Assembly (NCBI GenBank): GCA_956465555.1
Contig: OY101119.1
Span: forward strand, 186,001-250,000
Source: Nitzschia sp. pyKryTriq1
Lineage: Eukaryota; Bacillariophyta; Bacillariophyceae; Bacillariales; Bacillariaceae
DNA length: 64,000 bases
Reading direction: 5' to 3'
Both the position numbers and the translations under genes were made by a program. Shown one piece after another: positions 51,708 to 62,606 of this stretch. The notes below the pieces were generated by a model that saw only the letters and a list, made by a program, of their open reading frames with translations, had not been told where the DNA came from and searched no databases. Numbering within the stretch: the first letter of the stretch is position 1; the number at the start of each line of letters is the position of its first letter.

Positions 51708-53348
51708 ATGATGATGATGATGAAGAGTGATGACGACGATGATTCCTCTCTGGAGAAGATTCAAGAGAGATATCTAGGTCAGCATTTCCAAAAGTACATC
51801 AGCACCGATGCTGCTGGTGATGGTACTACTAATAGTGATGCTGTTATTGTGCCAAAGGAAAACTACGAGTACGACGGTGCTCCGCAGGTGAACAATTATC
51901 TGGACTCGTTGCTGGTGAAAGAATTTACGAAATTAAGTCTGCAGGAACGGGACAAGTCCTACGAAGAGCTTCATGGGGTGAACGATGTCGATGAAGAAAC
52001 GCCGGAATTTGTGGAACGCAGTCTCCATGCCATGAATCAGGCGCTGGAAGAACGAATAACACTGTTATCTGACCATACTAGTACTACTAGTAGTAGTAAT
52101 ACGGATGCCTACTTGCTGGCCGAAACGCAAGACAAGGAATACGTGACAAATCCCAAGTTTCAACTCATGTTTTTACGGGCCGAGCGCTTTGATCCCATAA
52201 AAGCCGCTCGCCGCCTTGTGGCGTTCTTTGAAGGCAAGCTTCAATATTTTGGGAAATCGCTCTTGACGAAACGGATTCAGTTCAGTGACCTCGACAAGGA
52301 CGACCGGGCGTGCCTGAAAGGGGGGCGGATGCAGATAATGCCCTCTCGCGATCGAGGTGGACGAGCAATTTTTTGCGACATGAATATGGTCCAAGATACG
52401 AGCTATAAGCGGCCCATCAATCGACTCAAAGTCTGGATCTATATCATGCTGACGTTGCTTGAGGAAGAAGAGAATCAGAAACGTGGCGTCGTCATGCTAT
52501 TGATGCAGCTAGGGAGCATCAATCCTGCAAATATAAACCGCGAATTGACCAGAGAGAATCCCCGAATTATGAAGTGGATTCCATTGCGGGTCAGTGGCCT
52601 CCACTATTGCATCGAAGATCCTTTATTTGCCACACTTTGCCGATTGTCCTTGGTGGCATCACCACCGGATATTCGTACCAGACACCGGCTTCATTTCGGA
52701 GCCCATACGGAGCTCATGTATATCATCATGACCTTTGGTATTCCCGTCGATTTGTTTCCAATGAATGCACAGAATATCATCAAAAAGACAAATCACAATC
52801 GTTGGATTGCCCGACGAAAGATAAAAGAATCTGCATTGCAACAAACGGGGAGTTTCTCAGGCATCGACTTGCCGAATCGACAAGATGTTCTTATAGGAAA
52901 GGGAAAGCCCATTCAAGAGCATGTCGGGAATATGAAGTTTCGAGGAATTATAGAAGAACACATGGCGGAATATATTGAGACCAAGAGAGGCGCGAAGGCC
53001 GTCGTGATAAACAAAGTTTTGGATGCCGTGTTGGCATCCTCTGCTCGATTTTTGGCCAAGGATGAGCAGGGATGGTGGAATGAAGTTTCGAGTAAAGAAG
53101 CGAGAGACAAAATTTCGAAAGCGTTTCTCACAGCTGGGACTAGAAGGAACCGGAGTCAGAACGTTGCTGCTTCTGCGGCTGCTGCTGCTGCTGCTGCTAG
53201 CGCCCATGATCAACAGGAGGAGAACGAGGGAGGAGGAGGATCATCATTCGCGTCTATCAGTACCGGTACCGGTACTTATGGTACGAGCAAGTTCTTTCAA
53301 CCAGACAAGCGACGCAAGTTCGAGGCTTGGACAGGCTGCTGTAGATAG
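51708..53348 (+). CDS. CRAL-TRIO/Sec14-like protein with C-terminal DUF6824 domain (paralogue 2)
   Basis: Single-exon protein of 546 aa, closely related over its full length to 45971-47659. Shared blocks include SLEKIQERYLGQHF, FLRAERFDPIKAARRLVAFF, LLTKRIQFSDLDKDDRACLK, PSRDRGGRAIFCDMNM, SPPDIRTRHRLHFGAHTE, KKTNHNRWIARRK, DVLIGKGKPIQEHVGNMKFR and ARFLAKDEQGWWNEV. It differs by a short Met/Asp start, a Ser/Thr insertion near residue 125 and an Ala run near the end. It keeps the basic PDKRRKFEAW tail, a possible nuclear signal. The start is uncertain among five consecutive Met codons. Together the two genes bracket the oxygenase-Hint copy C. Confidence 0.82.
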   Translation: MMMMMKSDDDDDSSLEKIQERYLGQHFQKYISTDAAGDGTTNSDAVIVPKENYEYDGAPQVNNYLDSLLVKEFTKLSLQERDKSYEELHGVNDVDEETPEFVERSLHAMNQALEERITLLSDHTSTTSSSNTDAYLLAETQDKEYVTNPKFQLMFLRAERFDPIKAARRLVAFFEGKLQYFGKSLLTKRIQFSDLDKDDRACLKGGRMQIMPSRDRGGRAIFCDMNMVQDTSYKRPINRLKVWIYIMLTLLEEEENQKRGVVMLLMQLGSINPANINRELTRENPRIMKWIPLRVSGLHYCIEDPLFATLCRLSLVASPPDIRTRHRLHFGAHTELMYIIMTFGIPVDLFPMNAQNIIKKTNHNRWIARRKIKESALQQTGSFSGIDLPNRQDVLIGKGKPIQEHVGNMKFRGIIEEHMAEYIETKRGAKAVVINKVLDAVLASSARFLAKDEQGWWNEVSSKEARDKISKAFLTAGTRRNRSQNVAASAAAAAAAASAHDQQEENEGGGGSSFASISTGTGTYGTSKFFQPDKRRKFEAWTGCCR

Positions 53349-53973
53349 ATGCGAGACTAGTATTTGTTCCAAAGCTAGAGTAGAGCTGCTACTGTACTGG
53401 TAGCTATCAACTACTATCTCTCTACTACTAGCGGTAGTAGTCTAGTAGAGAGAGTCGGAGGAGAGAGAGATGGAAAGTGTCTACCAGCAGTCAAAGCATA
53501 CACCGCAAAAATACTACCGGTAGTCTATACTGATAGCGTAAACCCAAACGGATGCCTCGAATAGATCGGCTCGAATAACTCGACTTATTTCCGACGACTC
53601 CGACGACTTCCTTCCTTCACAGTATGTTGCATTCTCAAAGACGCCGGCAGGCAACCCGAACTCGTCGAAACACCCCTTCGTAAAGATGGCTAAGTTTTTC
53701 GATGAGGAAGGTTTCGCTTCGCATTCCACCGCACAATAAGCAGCTTTGCACATCATCGTCGCATCACACATCAGCACGATCCCTTTCTCATCCATCGCCG
53801 TTATTGTTTTGATTTATTGTGATGCGCGTCTGCCAAAAACAGAGGATGGAGATCATAATAATTAATAATAATTCATTCACCAATAAAAACTATAATCTGA
53901 CGACTCGATATCTACTACTACTGAGCGCAACATATCGGACTACTGAACTCGTACCGTCAGAAGAAGAAGAAGA
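53349..53973. other. Intergenic with one doubtful small ORF
   Basis: Palindromic CTAGTAG/TACCGGTA motifs near 53400-53525. A leftward 93-codon frame at 53514-53795 is listed separately. Confidence 0.4.
53514..53795 (-). CDS. Possible small Cys-rich protein, doubtful
   Basis: A 93-codon frame with six Cys in its first two thirds (LMCDATMMCKAAYCAVECEA, KGCFDE, TYCEGR) and protein-like composition. No signal peptide, no known family, no homologue in the window. Its position between two real genes leaves room for it, but the evidence is composition only. Confidence 0.22.
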   Translation of the reverse strand: MDEKGIVLMCDATMMCKAAYCAVECEAKPSSSKNLAIFTKGCFDEFGLPAGVFENATYCEGRKSSESSEISRVIRADLFEASVWVYAISIDYR

Positions 53974-55813
53974 ATGGTAAAGGCCTTTGTGAAACGAACC
54001 AAGGATTTATTCTCGCGGGCGGGTCGCAACAGTAGTAACAACAACAGCAGCAACGATAAGGAAACAGACCCCGCGGCCGCCGTCACGACGACGATAGTAC
54101 CGATCGCGGAGGAAGAGGATGTCGCTCCGGTCGTGATTGTGGGAGCCGGCATCGTGGGACTCGTATTAGCTTTGGCATTGGAGAAACACTGCGGCATCCG
54201 GCCAGAAATTTATGAACAAGCCCCAGCCTTTCATGACGATGTCGGAGCTGGAATGGGCATGTATCCCAACGGTCTACGAGTGATTCGCGACATTTCTCCC
54301 AAATTACTGCAACAAATTCAAGAAGCAGGTTATCCGTATCTTCTCCGACGATATGAGGTACGTAGTAACGATGGAGGTGACGATGATGATGATGATGATG
54401 ATGGTTCTGTTTTTTCTAGCTAGTAGTTGTTTACTTTGTGCGTCCCTCACCTAATAATGATTTGCAATCATACCTATACTTTTACAGCGCCATGATGGAA
54501 CAGAAGTTGCCACTTCCGAAGAAAAAAAGCTGATGGGTCCAGAGACACACGAAACAGAGACGGAGGATTTACAGCCGATTGGAATTCGTCGGTGGAAACT
54601 TCAAAAGATTTTGTTTCAGGCAGTCCAAGAGGCTGGGATCAAGATCCATTTCGACAAGCGTCTAGAATCCCTGGAGCAGCAGCAGCGACAACAACAACAA
54701 CAAAATGAAGATGAGAGTTATAATATGACTCGATTGACATTCAAGGATGGAACGGTGCGAATGGCACGACTCTTACTTGGAGCCGATGGATCCAAATCGC
54801 AAGTCCGAACGCTTGTTTCGGGTGGAAAGTATGAGCTCAAATATACAGGAACGACCTGTATTATGGGATCCTCGACCGTCCCGAGACAAGTACGCGGACT
54901 CTGTTTGCCTTCCAGTGAGACAACCCGTTGTCATGGAGCCTTCTATCCAACAGGCGAACACGAACAATGCTTTCAATTTCATTTTCCAACAACAGTCGAG
55001 GGCCACGAGAAACACGCCGAGTCGTCATCGTCATCGTCTAGCCCAGAAGTCGATCCAAAGCAATTCTCGTGGGGCGGCCTGACACATGCTGTCGAACAAG
55101 AAGAATGCAACAAGTTGGCGGATAGGCTGCTCGAAGATGGATGGGATGAGAAATTCATTCTACCTCTTCGGAATGTCGATAAAGCACTCAAGATTGGATT
55201 TTCCACGTTGGAACCGCATTTGGAGTCCTATATCTTTGGAGGTGGTACTATTGCGTTGGTCGGAGATAGCGCACATCCACCTGTACCCTATCTGGGTCAA
55301 GGTGCCCAACAAGGCTTGGAAGATGCTGGAACATTGGCCTTGTTGCTTCAACACTTTTGCACTACTACTACTAGTAGTGAGAGCAGCGGCACGTCTTCAT
55401 TTTCCTTTGCCGATTTGGAGGTCGCCCTCAGCCTCTACAATGCAATAAGACTTCCCCGAACCTCCGAAACCTTGAACCGAAGCAAACTCTGGGGGAAGCA
55501 ACAACAGAAGCGTGCCGAGAACCACAAATACAATCAAGTCCGAGAAGAAAACATTCGCCGCGAGGTATTTTACCATGAAACTCTCCCCATTTTACTACCT
55601 GCTGTACGACACGACTATCGTCAGGAAGTACAAACGGCCATCAAGGCTGTGGAAACCAAGAAGCAACAAGCCAAGGACGCCGCCCTACTGGTCCAACATA
55701 ATCATCCCGCGAGTAGTAGTGGTAAGAGTAGTGACGCCGCCAGCACCGACGACCACCATCATCATCTATTGCCCGTGCCAGAAGAAACCATACTCCGTGT
55801 GTTACTAACTTAG
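53974..55813 (+). CDS. FAD-dependent monooxygenase (PHBH / zeaxanthin-epoxidase-like fold)
   Basis: Exons 53974-54357 and 54488-55813 (GTACGT donor, TTTACAG acceptor, phase 0) give 569 aa. The dinucleotide-binding motif VVIVGAGIVGLVLALALE is at 53-70, followed by EIYEQAP. The second FAD motif is LLGADGSKSQVR, and the third is LVGDSAHPPVPYLGQGAQQG with LEDAGTLALLL. These three blocks define class A flavoprotein hydroxylases, which hydroxylate or epoxidise small aromatic or terpenoid substrates with NAD(P)H and O2. A basic Ser/Asn-rich start without a clear signal peptide suggests a cytosolic or mitochondrial place, so a plastid xanthophyll epoxidase is less likely. Ser- and Gln-rich insertions lie around 240 and 345. 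Substrate unknown. Confidence 0.88.
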
Positions 55814-56217
55814 AACAATAATAATTGTTGAGGCAACTATGAACGTCAGTAGAAAGTGTTCGTCGACAAGTAGCTAGCTCTACTACTAGTAGTAGTAGCT
55901 TCTACACTAGTAGCTAGTAGTATTAGTATTAGTACTCGTAGAGGAGAGTAGAGAGTACACTCGGGAGTACTAGTTCCACCCTTTCACCACTTCGTGTGGG
56001 TAACATCCCTGGGTTCTACTCCGTCTGTCTACTAGTTGCGACTATTATTTACTTGTTCCTGCCCATGTTCGATGGTGCCATAATGTAGAGTACGAGTAGA
56101 GAATACCAACTGCTGACTGCGTTTTCTATAACATAGCAGAATCATTATTTCATATGAAAGTCACTTCAATCATGACTTGGGTACCGTGGACTTTTGCCTC
56201 TAGCTAGTAGCTCGAGC
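55814..56217. other. Convergent intergenic region, palindrome-rich
   Basis: Dense TAGTAG/CTACTAG motifs (about 55870-55975). No gene seen. Confidence 0.5.
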
Positions 56218-57558
56218 CTATCTCGCCAGGTTTAGTTGGCGATCATATTGAAAAGCGCTGTGAACATCTGGACCCAGTTGATGAGGGTCGGACAAGATTT
56301 TCAAAATTGGATCCCGCACACCTCCTTCGTGTTGTATTTTCACAATGTTCGGCTGGTTCAAGAAACCTCGCGAATAGACCCAGCTGTGACCATCACCATG
56401 AAGATACAGGAAAGGTACATTGTTTGCCAGATCGTCTCGTACCAAGCGCCGTAAGGGATCGAAAAAGGACGTGTGGTCTTCTGTGGGTTTGGCGTGGGCC
56501 ATGATAATCACACCATCCGCGTTCAAAGGAATGTTCATTTCCACAATAGTTTTGACCCATTCCGCTTGCGCCCTGTGGCGGGTCCTCCATTCGTCAGCAT
56601 CGTGAACACGCCCCCCGACAATGTTCAATCCAAAGACCAGCGTTCGCTTTTGGATGAAGTAAAAGATTTCTGGATAATCCTCCAAGCTGCGGAACACCGG
56701 AATGGTGTGATTCCAGTTTTCCTCCAAACGCGTAAAATGATTAGTCCACCTGTCCCATGCCGCATCGACCATTACATTGTTGCCGCAATCATTCCACTCG
56801 TTGTCTCCAGGAATAATAAAGGCGGGCACCTTGGACTCCAGCATCATGTCCTTAATTTGAATGTATTGTTCGTCATCACAGGGCATTTCTGATCGCATGA
56901 TATCTCCAAGGTGTACCAGGAATTCACAACCTTCCATTTGATCACGTATTTGCGCGGGCAGCGCTTCTGTTTCGTTATCAAAGTACGGAACGTCCGCAAT
57001 GACACAAAAGGTAAGCAATGTTGGGGAAGTGTAGTTGACGGCAGTGATTGGAGGCTGTGAGTTGGGCATCATCGTTGGTTCTGGCGTTAGGTTGGCGGGG
57101 GCCTGAGTGGGTTCATCGCTCGCCAGTTCCGTTGGAGAGCTTGAGGATGAGTTTGTCGCCATGACAGACGGCGTGGCAGACGGCGTGTCAGACGCTTGTT
57201 CGGCGGGCGGGTCCGTGGGGTTGCTCTGGATGGGACTGGGGGTGACCGCTAGTGTTGGTTTGGATGTCCGCGATCCGCCAATGCTAGAAGAGTCGTCACC
57301 CGGGCCTACCTCGCTGAAATCAAAGGCTTCACTGCTGCCTTGGGCAGAAGCATCCTTGAACGACCCACCGAGTACGACCGCAAGCACGCCCACAACGACT
57401 CCTAGAATGATCACACCACAAATCCCGGCAGTCAAGGCGTATCGGTGCTTGTTGGACGCCATTATTTCGGGTGAGATTTCCTTTTCTCCCTCGTGGACCG
57501 CAAACTCACCCGAGTTATTGTCGCTGCTCTCAGCGGTATGACGCAGTTCGATCTTCAT
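56218..57558 (-). CDS. Membrane-anchored calcineurin-like metallophosphoesterase
   Basis: Single-exon protein of 446 aa. A cytosolic acidic start is followed by one transmembrane helix (YALTAGICGVIILGVVVGVL, about 40-64), then a Ser/Thr/Pro-rich stalk and a luminal or extracellular phosphoesterase domain (about 185-430). Metal-binding motifs are visible in order: FCVIADVPYFDN (Asp), VHLGDIMRSE (GD), IIPGDNEWND (GDNE), IIMAHAKP (His) and LHGDGHSWVY (a GDGH variant of the usual GHxH). The type II membrane topology with a mucin-like stalk suggests a cell-surface or vacuolar phosphatase or nucleotidase. Substrate cannot be told. Confidence 0.87.
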   Translation of the reverse strand: MKIELRHTAESSDNNSGEFAVHEGEKEISPEIMASNKHRYALTAGICGVIILGVVVGVLAVVLGGSFKDASAQGSSEAFDFSEVGPGDDSSSIGGSRTSKPTLAVTPSPIQSNPTDPPAEQASDTPSATPSVMATNSSSSSPTELASDEPTQAPANLTPEPTMMPNSQPPITAVNYTSPTLLTFCVIADVPYFDNETEALPAQIRDQMEGCEFLVHLGDIMRSEMPCDDEQYIQIKDMMLESKVPAFIIPGDNEWNDCGNNVMVDAAWDRWTNHFTRLEENWNHTIPVFRSLEDYPEIFYFIQKRTLVFGLNIVGGRVHDADEWRTRHRAQAEWVKTIVEMNIPLNADGVIIMAHAKPTEDHTSFFDPLRRLVRDDLANNVPFLYLHGDGHSWVYSRGFLNQPNIVKIQHEGGVRDPILKILSDPHQLGPDVHSAFQYDRQLNLAR

Positions 57559-58609
57559 AATAATGCGATTAGATTAATGATGCTGATGATCGAAATATTG
57601 TAAGAGTATACTTGTACCGTACTCGTAACTCGTAATGTGGATGTCGGGCAGTCAGCAGTCAGCAGTCAGTCGACGGATTCGCGAGAACCAGGGGTACCAG
57701 GTACCTTGTCGAAAACTCGTGGTGACGAAGACTGCGCGAAGCCATCCACGAGTGTTCGAAATCCTCGAATTGTTTCAAATAATACGGTAGATGACCCTTT
57801 CTGACTTGACTTTTTTAGTCGTATGAATACATACAGGCACTCGGTAGTAGAGTGCGGAATAAATACCGGTACAATACCGGTCCCGTATAGATTTACGTAG
57901 CTACCGTAGCGAAACCGACGTAGATAAAAAATAATATCAACTTATTGGTTCGGCGAACTCGAAACTTCGGCCAATGCTCTGGACGTTGATGTATGTGAGC
58001 GCGTGCCGGTGTTAAGTGTAGTACCTGTACAAGTACTGTACTGTGCTCGTAGTTGCGGCGCAGGTACAGTACTACCGGTAAGTACGTACAGTAGACGTAC
58101 AGTAGACGTACAGTAGTGGTAGTGCATGCTTGGTGTCAAAAATCCTAATACTGTGAATGTAGTCGAAAAATAATCTACCATAAAATCTACTAACAATAAC
58201 ACGGGGTTCTCATCTCCGAAATCGTACAAGTCGGTGCGCTCTCACCCCTTTTGGACGCGAAATGCGTCAAGTCGGTTGGAGAGCCGAAAGCACACGGTGG
58301 GCACGCGGTGTCAACAAGTCGCGAAACACAACAGTAGCTAGTATTATGATGCATCTCGTAGCAGTACTTGTACAACTACTTGTACTTGTACTCGTCTCTA
58401 CTCTAGCTAGAGCTACTAGCTAGTAGTAGAGTAGAGAGCTGAGGTAATTTAGTAACTACTGTCACTCTAGTAGTACTAAGTACTATATCGTAAAGCAGCG
58501 AAGTACTAGTACTACTACACTCTGTGGCTGCTTTACGATATTACAAGTACTGACTAAAATAATTCTAGAGAGTCGCTAGCTTGCTCGCTGATGGCACTAC
58601 ACAGTACTA
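57559..58609. other. Intergenic, no gene seen
   Basis: Includes CAGTCAG repeats (about 57650-57670), GTACAGTAGAC repeats (58085-58114) and TACTAGTA motifs (58380-58435). A near-identical 12-mer ATCGTAAAGCAG/CTGCTTTACGAT occurs inverted at about 58487-58499 and 58529-58541. Confidence 0.5.
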
Positions 58610-59163
58610 CTACTATGTGGCTTGTTTATCCTGCTTGAGACGACGGGCTTCTTCTTTTTGATAGGCATCTTCCTCTGCCATTTGCTTGCTTGATCTCGTA
58701 TTCGGTCAGCAGTGGTAGGTATTCCCTCCGGCGGTACTAGCTGCTCAATGATGGATGAGGCTTCTTTCGTTTTGCTGCTGGTATTGTTCTTCTTCCCCCT
58801 GTTGAAAGCTAGCAGTATTCTTCCTCTGACGATGATGAGAGATTTTTCCTTTTGAGGAATGCTTCTCCTGGAGTAGCTGCAATGCCTGGACTCGGATCGG
58901 GCAGAATGATTTCTTCTTCGTTGTCATCCTCATCATTGTCGTCGTCAATATCATCCTCATTATTCTTCACCACCAGTGCGGCTTCTGGAGGTGGTTGCGC
59001 TGTGTCATTTCCTCTGCTCTCTCGTTGTGCTGCTTCTGCTGATTTGACAGCAACAGGAATGCGCGGTGCTTTCTTTTATGTTTCTTTGGGTGCCATTTGC
59101 TGTTCCTCGAGAAGAAGCTTGGCATGGAATAAAATTCGTGGGGCCGCCGTATGAAGATTCTCA
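58610..59163 (-). pseudogene. Broken frames of a possible Lys/Glu-rich nuclear protein
   Basis: Leftward reading gives protein-like pieces in changing frames: KLLLEEQQMAPKET then stop; VAVKSAEAAQRES to an Asp/Glu-rich EIILPDPSPGIAATPGEAFL piece; EASSIIEQLVPPEGIPTTAD; and MAEEDAYQKEEARRLKQDKQ then stop. No convincing splice sites join them all, so this may be a decaying gene or a multi-exon gene I cannot resolve. No family recognised. Confidence 0.3.
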
Positions 59164-59965
59164 CGTGCTGCTGCTGCTGCTGCTGTTACCGTCGTCCTTT
59201 ATCATGACGAGCATTATTGTTATTGCGTTGGTGTGAATTGTTTTGTCGAAAAATGCGATGAAAACGAGCGACGCGGAGGTCGATTTGCGGCGCACATACA
59301 GTACGGTACAGTAGAATTTTTTTCAACTACACAGTAGTGCGTGAACGTTTTGAGGGGTTGTGAACGTGCGTGTTGTTATCGTGCAGCGTCTGTTCTTTGT
59401 CGGGTAGAATAAAACGTCGCAAAAGGCGACGAAACGAGCGACGCGGCGGTAGATTTATTTTTCAGCTACCGTCCGAAATCTACTTTCTTCAGTCACCGTA
59501 GACCTATTTCTACATACGGGAAATCCGCATCTGGTAGAAAAGTACGACTTCGGTAGATTTTTCAGGGTTATGTACCGGTATGTATGTAAATTCAAAACTT
59601 CCCCATCGATCGACCATGGCGGTGTGGTTCGTCGGCGGCTTCGCAGCTTCTATTAGTCTACAGTACGTGCTTCGCTCGGACAACGAATGTACAGTATCAT
59701 ACCAGTACTTTACCGCGGTACCGTAGCTCTTGCATAATAGCGCGGTTGTGATGATGATTGATTATGGCTAATAACGCACTTGTATGAATACTTCCTACAA
59801 CAACACAATCGGGGTGCGACAAGGACGGTAGGCGAGGACGACGACGACGACGACTCGACGACTCCGCGTGCGGACACGTCGAGTGAAACCAGCAAGAGGG
59901 CAAGACACAAGTAAAAACCCCTCACGCATAGGCAGAGTAGTCTAGCTGCACTATTACTGGAGAGC
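59164..59965. other. Intergenic, no gene seen
   Basis: Two similar stretches (about 59246-59300 and 59407-59460) contain a GCGATGAAAACGAGCGACGCGG-like block followed by a GATTT tract, a short direct duplication. GAC repeat at about 59836-59858. Confidence 0.5.
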
Positions 59966-60700
59966 ATGATCGTTCCAGTGTCGAATGTTCTGGTTTCGCT
60001 TCTTCTTCTTCTTCTTCTCGCCGCACCATTCGCCGCGTCGTTAGCAGCTGTCAATCAACCCGAGCATCAGCAGCAGCGACCTGTTCTCTCAACGGCAAGC
60101 TTTGCATATGAATCGGCCCGGGCAAATGGTATCGATATCTTGGAAACCAAAGATGGAAAGGGCCTCGGGGCGTTTGCGGCTACGGCCATTCTCAGTGGGG
60201 CATGGGTCGGAGAATACGCTGGAGAGATTCTGACCAGAGACCAAGTGGAAGCGCGGTATTGGGAAAAGAGAAAGCCCAAATCCGAAGATCGCAGATGGAA
60301 AAAGTCGAGGATACAGAGAAATCAGGGCCTGTCGGGAGACTACTTGTTTGACATGTACGACGATCTGTACATTGATGGAGAGGATGCCGATGTATCTACA
60401 TGGTGCCGATTTATGAATCATGCTCCAGAAGAATCCAAGGAATGTAATGTTGAAACCCGAAGTACACAGCAGATTTGGGACGGAGAGAAGATCGTACAAC
60501 CGAGGCTGTGGTATGTGGCCTTGCGAGACATCCAACGTGGAGAGGTACGTGCTTGCTTGCTAGCTTGCTTGCTCTTCGAGCTTATTTTGCGAAACCGTGA
60601 TCCTTCTTTTCAACACCAATTCTCACACGTCGTCCATATCCTACATTTTCTTGATATTGATTAGGAGATATGCTACGATTATGGGGAAGAGTATTGGTGA
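59966..60700 (+). CDS. Small SET-domain protein with a signal peptide
   Basis: Exons 59966-60544 and 60665-60700 (GTACGT donor, GATTAG acceptor, phase 0) give 204 aa. The last exon is only 12 codons. Residues 8-28 are a strong signal peptide (VLVSLLLLLLLAAPFAASLA). The SET domain covers about 45-204: KGLGAFAATAI, WVGEYAGEILT, the NH motif CRFMNHAPEE, LWYVALRDIQRGE, and EICYDYGEEYW at the very end, completed by the second exon. No post-SET Cys cluster. SET enzymes methylate lysines. With a signal peptide the target compartment would be the ER, secretory path or, by a diatom bipartite presequence (an ASFAYES stretch follows), the plastid, so a chromatin role is unlikely. Substrate unknown. Confidence 0.83.
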
Positions 60701-61317
60701 ATCGTCATCATCATCATCATCATAATTGGCGTGGTGGTCGCCTTGTTGTCCGCCGTCGTGCCTATACGTACTCTATTAGGAAACTCGACTTCTGCATGCC
60801 ACCGTGTTGCACATCAGCGACCAAGGACAGCAGAATGAAAGAAAGAACGAATGAATGAACGAATCATCCACCTTATTCTGTGCTGTCGCTCCACTTTTGG
60901 CTATGAGCCACAATAAGACGATCGGCAGTGTCGCTTCGGTTGCAGGTATCGTATCGCGCAATAAGTCTAAGACACAGCTCTCCCTCGGTCGGGCTATGGC
61001 CTGGGCCTCCTAGATGCTGTAGACTAACAGTCTACGTACTCTAACGAATTTGAAGTTTTCCGAACTTAGAGTTTGTGAATGATGTAACTACCGGTATTCG
61101 TATTGTATTTTATAGTGCATGTAGTCTAATACGTAATAGTTCGTACTTCGTAGGCTTCTTTTTGGAAATCACATACGTATTGCTAATATAATAAAATAAT
61201 ATAATATAAAAGAGAAGAATGGCAAAGCGGGATCGAGATCGCGTCAGATGTCTTCTTTGTCTCGTACCGTACCGGTACAGTACCGTACATTCTTCTGCTG
61301 TCATCTTGACGAAGAGT
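60701..61317. other. Convergent intergenic region, no gene seen
   Basis: ATC repeat close after the SET stop codon (60706-60724), otherwise ordinary sequence without a supported ORF. Confidence 0.5.
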
Positions 61318-62606
61318 CTATCGTCCGCGTCTGCTGCTGCTAGCACGAGAATTGCCGTTCCTGCTGCTACCACCGTCATGATCATGCACAGCCAGGTCGT
61401 GTTCGGTCGTCACCTGGGTCTGACTTTCTGAAAATTCCGAGGGATCATCATCCTCCGCTTCACTATCACCATTGTTCCCATTCTCCAATTGTCGAGAAAT
61501 ATAACTTGGAGGTGGCTGACTCTCTTCTTCTTCGGACGATTCTTCTTCGTCTTCTACATCTTGTCCTGCCATCAAGTCGTCTTCCTCTAGAGAATAAGTC
61601 TCGGATGGGTCATCGTCTTCGGTCGCCTTGCCATCGACTCCGACAGGCGGCATGACATGAATTTCGTCTGGTTCGTTCGTGCGTCGCACCCACGAGGCGG
61701 GAATATCCGCACAACAGTGCTTCCAAAGAATCATGCCACCCAAACAGCAGCAGAGCAATAACAGGAGAACCAAGACTCCCGTAATGTACAAGCCTTGGAC
61801 CGAGGCCGGTTGATCATTCCAATGATCGACAAAGTTTCCCCGTGCCTCTTTAATCTTTTTCTTGTCAAATCCATCTTCAATGTCAAAAAACATGTTGACA
61901 TTGACAATTCCGGCAAATTCTTGCATTTGACGATGTTCTTGATCTTGATCTTGAGTAGTAGTAGTAGTAGCGGTAGTCCGTAAATGACGTCGTCCACTAC
62001 CGGAATTGTACTGTAGGGCAACAGATCCTACACCTTCCACTTGACCATCTTGATAATAAAAGTTTTCTCGCAACTGTGTTTGAAAGGAACACGGCTGATC
62101 CTTGCCTCCCGGACAATCGAGGACGGAAAGTTCACTGGGCGCTCCCGCATCGACGGCCGCTTGTGTCAAGGTCTTCATTCCATCCCGGGGCATGTAAAAC
62201 TTGAAGTTATTCAATTTGAGGATGGAAACTCCTTGTTGCTCGGTATTCGTATCGGGTTTCAAACAAACTGGTGCGAATGAATAGTAGAAGTAGCAGTAGC
62301 AGTAGTACAGTAAAAAAGAAAAGAACCACAAGAACAGAGTGAGCAACACATTGGTTTCGTCGCTTCGTTCTTCGCACTGTACATGACATGACTGTACATG
62401 ACATGACATTACCTACCTCGAAACTGCGGAGCTCCTTCCAGAGGTTCTTGATTTTTGAGTTCCTTGTACTCGTCATCGCACATGAAGGCTCGTACCGCAA
62501 AGTTTTGCAATTCACGAGGAGCATCATGAGCTTCTCCTGCTGCTGCTGCTGCTGCTTCTGCCGACAGTAGTAGCGCCGAGATTACAAGCACTAGTTGTTG
62601 TTTCAT
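61318..62606 (-). CDS. Type I membrane protein of a common diatom family, unknown function
   Basis: Exons 62606-62417 and 62267-61318 (donor GAG|GTAGGT, acceptor CACCAG, phase 1) give 379 aa. The signal peptide is MKQQLVLVISALLLSAEAAA. The luminal domain has a fixed Cys pattern: FMCDDE, RVCLKPD, VLDCPGG and QPCSFQTQL. The last is followed by FYYQDGQVEGVGSVALQY, a motif order I associate with a large diatom family of secreted or surface proteins. One transmembrane helix (YITGVLVLLLLLCCCLGGMI) precedes an acidic Glu/Asp/Ser-rich cytoplasmic tail. The intron position and phase resemble those in the genes at 9042 and 12405, but direct homology with them is uncertain. Confidence 0.8.
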
